Origin: CAYUAI01 sp964442745
GTDB taxonomy: Bacteria > Pseudomonadota > Gammaproteobacteria > S012-40
Assembly (NCBI GenBank): GCA_964442745.1
Contig: CAYUAI010000142.1
Span: 1-6,860 of the forward strand
DNA: 6,860 nt
Reading direction: 5' to 3'
Below are positions 5,191-6,860 of the stretch, one piece after another. Each line of letters starts with the position of its first letter. Position 1 is the first letter of the stretch. The position numbers and the translations under genes are program-made. The notes below the pieces were generated by a model that made no database searches, was not told the DNA's origin, and saw nothing but the letters and a program-made list of their open reading frames with translations.

Positions 5191-6467
5191 CACACTCTGA
5201 AACACTTTTCGCACAGGCACAAGCCCATATTCCGGGTGGTGTTAACTCTCCGGTGCGAGCATTTAAAGGCGTTGGCGGCACACCTATTTATTTCAAGCGT
5301 GGAGCAGGGGCATACGTCTGGGATGAAGATGACCAAAAATACGTCGACTATGTCGGTTCCTGGGGACCCATGATTGTGGGTCATTCACACCCTGATGTAT
5401 TAAATGCCGTCAAAACGGTGGTGGACAAAGGTTTAGGTTTTGGTGCGCCTACCGCCATTGAGACCACCATGGCAGAAAAAGTCCGGCAACTGATGCCCTC
5501 CATTGATTTAGTGAGAATGGTCAATTCCGGTACCGAAGCCACCATGAGCGCCATCCGCTTGGCTCGCGGATTCACTGGTCGGGACAAAATTGTTAAGTTT
5601 GAAGGCTGTTACCATGGACACTCAGACTCGTTATTAGTGAAAGCGGGTTCTGGCGCCCTGACCTTAGGCGTACCCACTTCCCCCGGCGTTCCGGCGTCCC
5701 TGGCGGAACTCACTCTCACCCTCACTTTTAATGATCTCCAACAAGTCCAACAAACTTTTCAAGAAAGAGGAAACGAAATCGCTTGTATTATCGTGGAACC
5801 CGTGGCGGGCAATATGAATTGCATTCCCCCTGAGCTGGGTTTTCTAGAAGGCTTACGAGAGATTTGCGACCAATATGATACCGTACTCATCTTTGATGAA
5901 GTCATGACAGGTTTTCGAGTCGCCTTAGGTGGCGCCCAAGCTCACTATGGTGTGACACCGGATTTGAGCACCTTAGGCAAAGTCATCGGTGGCGGTTTAC
6001 CGGTGGGCGCGTTTGGTGGCAGACGCGATATCATGGAACAAATCGCACCACTTGGACCGATCTATCAAGCAGGGACTTTATCAGGCAATCCCATTTCCAT
6101 GGCCGCCGGTTTAAAAACCCTAGAGCTTATCTCTGTGTCAGGTTTTCACGACAAACTCGCAGAAAAGGCCGCCACGTTATGTGAAGGCTTAAAACAAAAA
6201 GCCGCCGCGGCGGGTATCCCTCTTACCACGAATCACGTCGGTGGTATGTTTGGATTCTTTTTTACGGAAGCCCCCCAGGTTAGCCGTTTCCTACAAGTCA
6301 CCCAATGCCACCTTGAGCGTTTCCAAAAATTTTATCACGGCATGTTGCAACACGGGGTTTACTTAGCTCCTTCCGCCTACGAAACGGGATTTGTCTCAAG
6401 CGCCCATAACGACAGCCACATTGCGGAAACCCTAGCCGCCGCCGAGCAAGTTTTTAAAACTTTATAA
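5187..6467 (+). CDS. hemL: Glutamate-1-semialdehyde 2,1-aminomutase
   Basis: HemL converts glutamate-1-semialdehyde to 5-aminolevulinate, the last step of the C5 route into heme and other tetrapyrroles; it acts with glutamyl-tRNA reductase (HemA), which is not in this window. The 426-residue length equals that of E. coli HemL. It is a class-III-type PLP aminotransferase: NSGTEA (113-118) holds the cofactor phosphate, YHGHSD (142-147) stacks on the ring, FDEVMTGFRV (236-245) carries the Asp that bonds the pyridine nitrogen (D237), and STLGKVIGGG (261-270) has the Schiff-base lysine K265. The N-terminal IPGGVNSPVRAF is a family hallmark. ATG 5187 overlaps the thiE stop (ATGA) and is preceded by AAGGG (5176-5180), so translational coupling is likely. 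The thiD-thiE-hemL order is the one I know from Pseudomonas. A REPIN-like doublet follows 24 bases after the stop. Confidence 0.96.
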   Translation: MTHSETLFAQAQAHIPGGVNSPVRAFKGVGGTPIYFKRGAGAYVWDEDDQKYVDYVGSWGPMIVGHSHPDVLNAVKTVVDKGLGFGAPTAIETTMAEKVRQLMPSIDLVRMVNSGTEATMSAIRLARGFTGRDKIVKFEGCYHGHSDSLLVKAGSGALTLGVPTSPGVPASLAELTLTLTFNDLQQVQQTFQERGNEIACIIVEPVAGNMNCIPPELGFLEGLREICDQYDTVLIFDEVMTGFRVALGGAQAHYGVTPDLSTLGKVIGGGLPVGAFGGRRDIMEQIAPLGPIYQAGTLSGNPISMAAGLKTLELISVSGFHDKLAEKAATLCEGLKQKAAAAGIPLTTNHVGGMFGFFFTEAPQVSRFLQVTQCHLERFQKFYHGMLQHGVYLAPSAYETGFVSSAHNDSHIAETLAAAEQVFKTL

Positions 6468-6491
6468 GACATAGGCAACGCAGGAATACTG

Positions 6492-6572
6492 GTAGGGTGC
6501 ATTTTACGCACCATCAAGCGTTTAAACAAACCAAACATCGAATCTTTGTTTGAGGCATATAATGCACCCTAC
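6492..6572. repeat. REPIN-like doublet: two inverted GTAG-led REP sequences
   Basis: The ends GTAGGGTGCATT (6492-6503) and AATGCACCCTAC (6561-6572) are perfect 12-bp inverted repeats. Each, read inward, begins with GTAG followed by a small palindrome: GGTGC (6496-6500) / GCACC (6508-6512) on the left, and GCAT/ATGC with flanking mismatches on the right. A GTAG tetranucleotide next to a hairpin is the defining pattern of REP sequences that RAYT-type (IS200/IS605-related) transposases mobilise, and two in inverted order form a REPIN. AAACAAA (6524-6530) pairs with TTTGTTT (6545-6551), so the whole unit can fold into one long hairpin. Its place just after hemL suggests it may also protect or end the hemL transcript. 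No transposase gene is present here. Confidence 0.6.
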
Positions 6573-6589
6573 TTATATCTCTCCATGGC

Positions 6590-6615
6590 TGGCAGCGATT
6601 GCCAAAAAATTGGCA
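6590..6615. repeat. Three TGGCA/TGCCA half-sites forming two exclusive hairpins
   Basis: TGGCA (6590-6594), TGCCA (6600-6604) and TGGCA (6611-6615) lie about 10 bases apart. The middle one can pair with either neighbour: with the left by 5 bp, or as TGCCAA (6600-6605) with TTGGCA (6610-6615) by 6 bp around AAAA. The near-helical spacing would suit a protein binding on one face of the DNA. No regulator is implied by the sequence. Confidence 0.35.
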
Positions 6616-6759
6616 CAAAGTCTCAGTTTCGGGTATACCTACACCTAAAAGATTTAACCGTAAAAATTAAAAAATTAGATGGAATCATGGCTTGCCCAAA
6701 GCCAATAAAAAACGGTATATTACTATACAATTTTTACAAAGCTAAAATCCATATAACCT

Positions 6760-6815
6760 GCGTAAGACAGGTTTACGCCATAATAAAATAAAATTTTGTG
6801 GGATGACTATGGCGT
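6760..6815. repeat. Overlapping inverted repeats with alternative pairings
   Basis: GCGTAA (6760-6765) pairs with TTACGC (6773-6778). The second arm overlaps ACGCCATA (6775-6782), which pairs perfectly with TATGGCGT (6808-6815). The two folds cannot coexist. CCTG (6757-6760) / CAGG (6768-6771) is a third option. Confidence 0.35.
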
Positions 6816-6834
6816 GGCCGGATTAAATAGATAC

Positions 6835-6840
6835 TATAAT
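6835..6840 (+). promoter_or_regulatory. Consensus -10 box near the right edge
   Basis: TATAAT is a perfect -10 hexamer in an AT-rich setting. No good -35 lies 16-18 bases upstream (GC-rich sequence there) and there is no TGn extension, so the promoter assignment is weak. It would drive a gene beyond the window. Confidence 0.25.
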
Positions 6841-6860
6841 AGACCTTAAAACCCAATTCT

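Larger units (their letters stand above)
6573..6860. other. AT-rich non-coding tail with several inverted repeats
   Basis: No credible gene is seen. The stretch contains the TGGCA repeats (6590-6615), a TGGCTT/AAGCCA hairpin (6688-6704), alternative hairpins at 6760-6815 and a -10-like box at 6835-6840. It may be the upstream region of a gene beyond the right edge. Confidence 0.5.

Noticed and set aside
6590..6604. Sigma-54-like TGGCA...TTGC arrangement
   Set aside because: The GG and GC elements are 8 bases apart instead of the required 10.
6546..6791. 81-codon open frame on the + strand
   Set aside because: It begins inside the REPIN-like repeat, has no ribosome binding site and shows no recognisable protein pattern; the AT-rich region favours chance frames.
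1..6860. CRISPR array, tRNA or rRNA genes, complete insertion sequence
   Set aside because: No regularly spaced direct repeats, no cloverleaf or rRNA-like stretch, and no transposase frame were seen on either strand.

Overview
This window looks like an ordinary chromosomal stretch from a gammaproteobacterium. The main clues are a Pseudomonas-like ThiD, the gene order thiD-thiE-hemL, and a YrfG-type GMP/IMP nucleotidase that closely resembles the enterobacterial protein in length and motifs. Base composition is moderate, with AT-rich spacers. A Legionellales-like lineage is a guess from general feel only; nothing in the sequence fixes the genus.

Layout. Positions 1-366 hold no intact gene. 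They contain a perfect hairpin at the left edge, what reads as the decayed C-terminal end of a GGDEF (diguanylate cyclase) domain, and a G-rich stretch with several small stem-loops. At 367-1008 (+) lies a small HAD-like hydrolase of unknown substrate, convergent with a hexameric-type glutamate dehydrogenase at 1038-2423 (-). A 348-base spacer rich in dyads follows, then a yrfG-like nucleotidase (-), whose start is probably a GTG at 3440 rather than the upstream ATGs. A 274-base divergent region separates yrfG from thiD-thiE-hemL (+, 3715-6467), which looks like one transcription unit: thiE and hemL overlap by 4 bases (ATGA). Positions 6468-6860 contain no convincing gene. They start with an 81-base REPIN-like doublet (two inverted REP-like sequences, each beginning GTAG) just after hemL, followed by several inverted repeats and a consensus -10 box near the right edge.

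How the genes work together. ThiD and ThiE act at consecutive steps of thiamine phosphate synthesis: HMP to HMP-PP, then condensation with thiazole phosphate. HemL makes 5-aminolevulinate for heme, so the operon joins two cofactor pathways. Gdh links glutamate and 2-oxoglutarate, and YrfG dephosphorylates purine mononucleotides. No TPP riboswitch signature was seen upstream of thiD.

Nothing here amounts to a clearly new defence or mobile system. The points most worth checking are the REPIN-like doublet, the structured G-rich element near the left edge, and short motifs shared between the gdhA and yrfG upstream regions.
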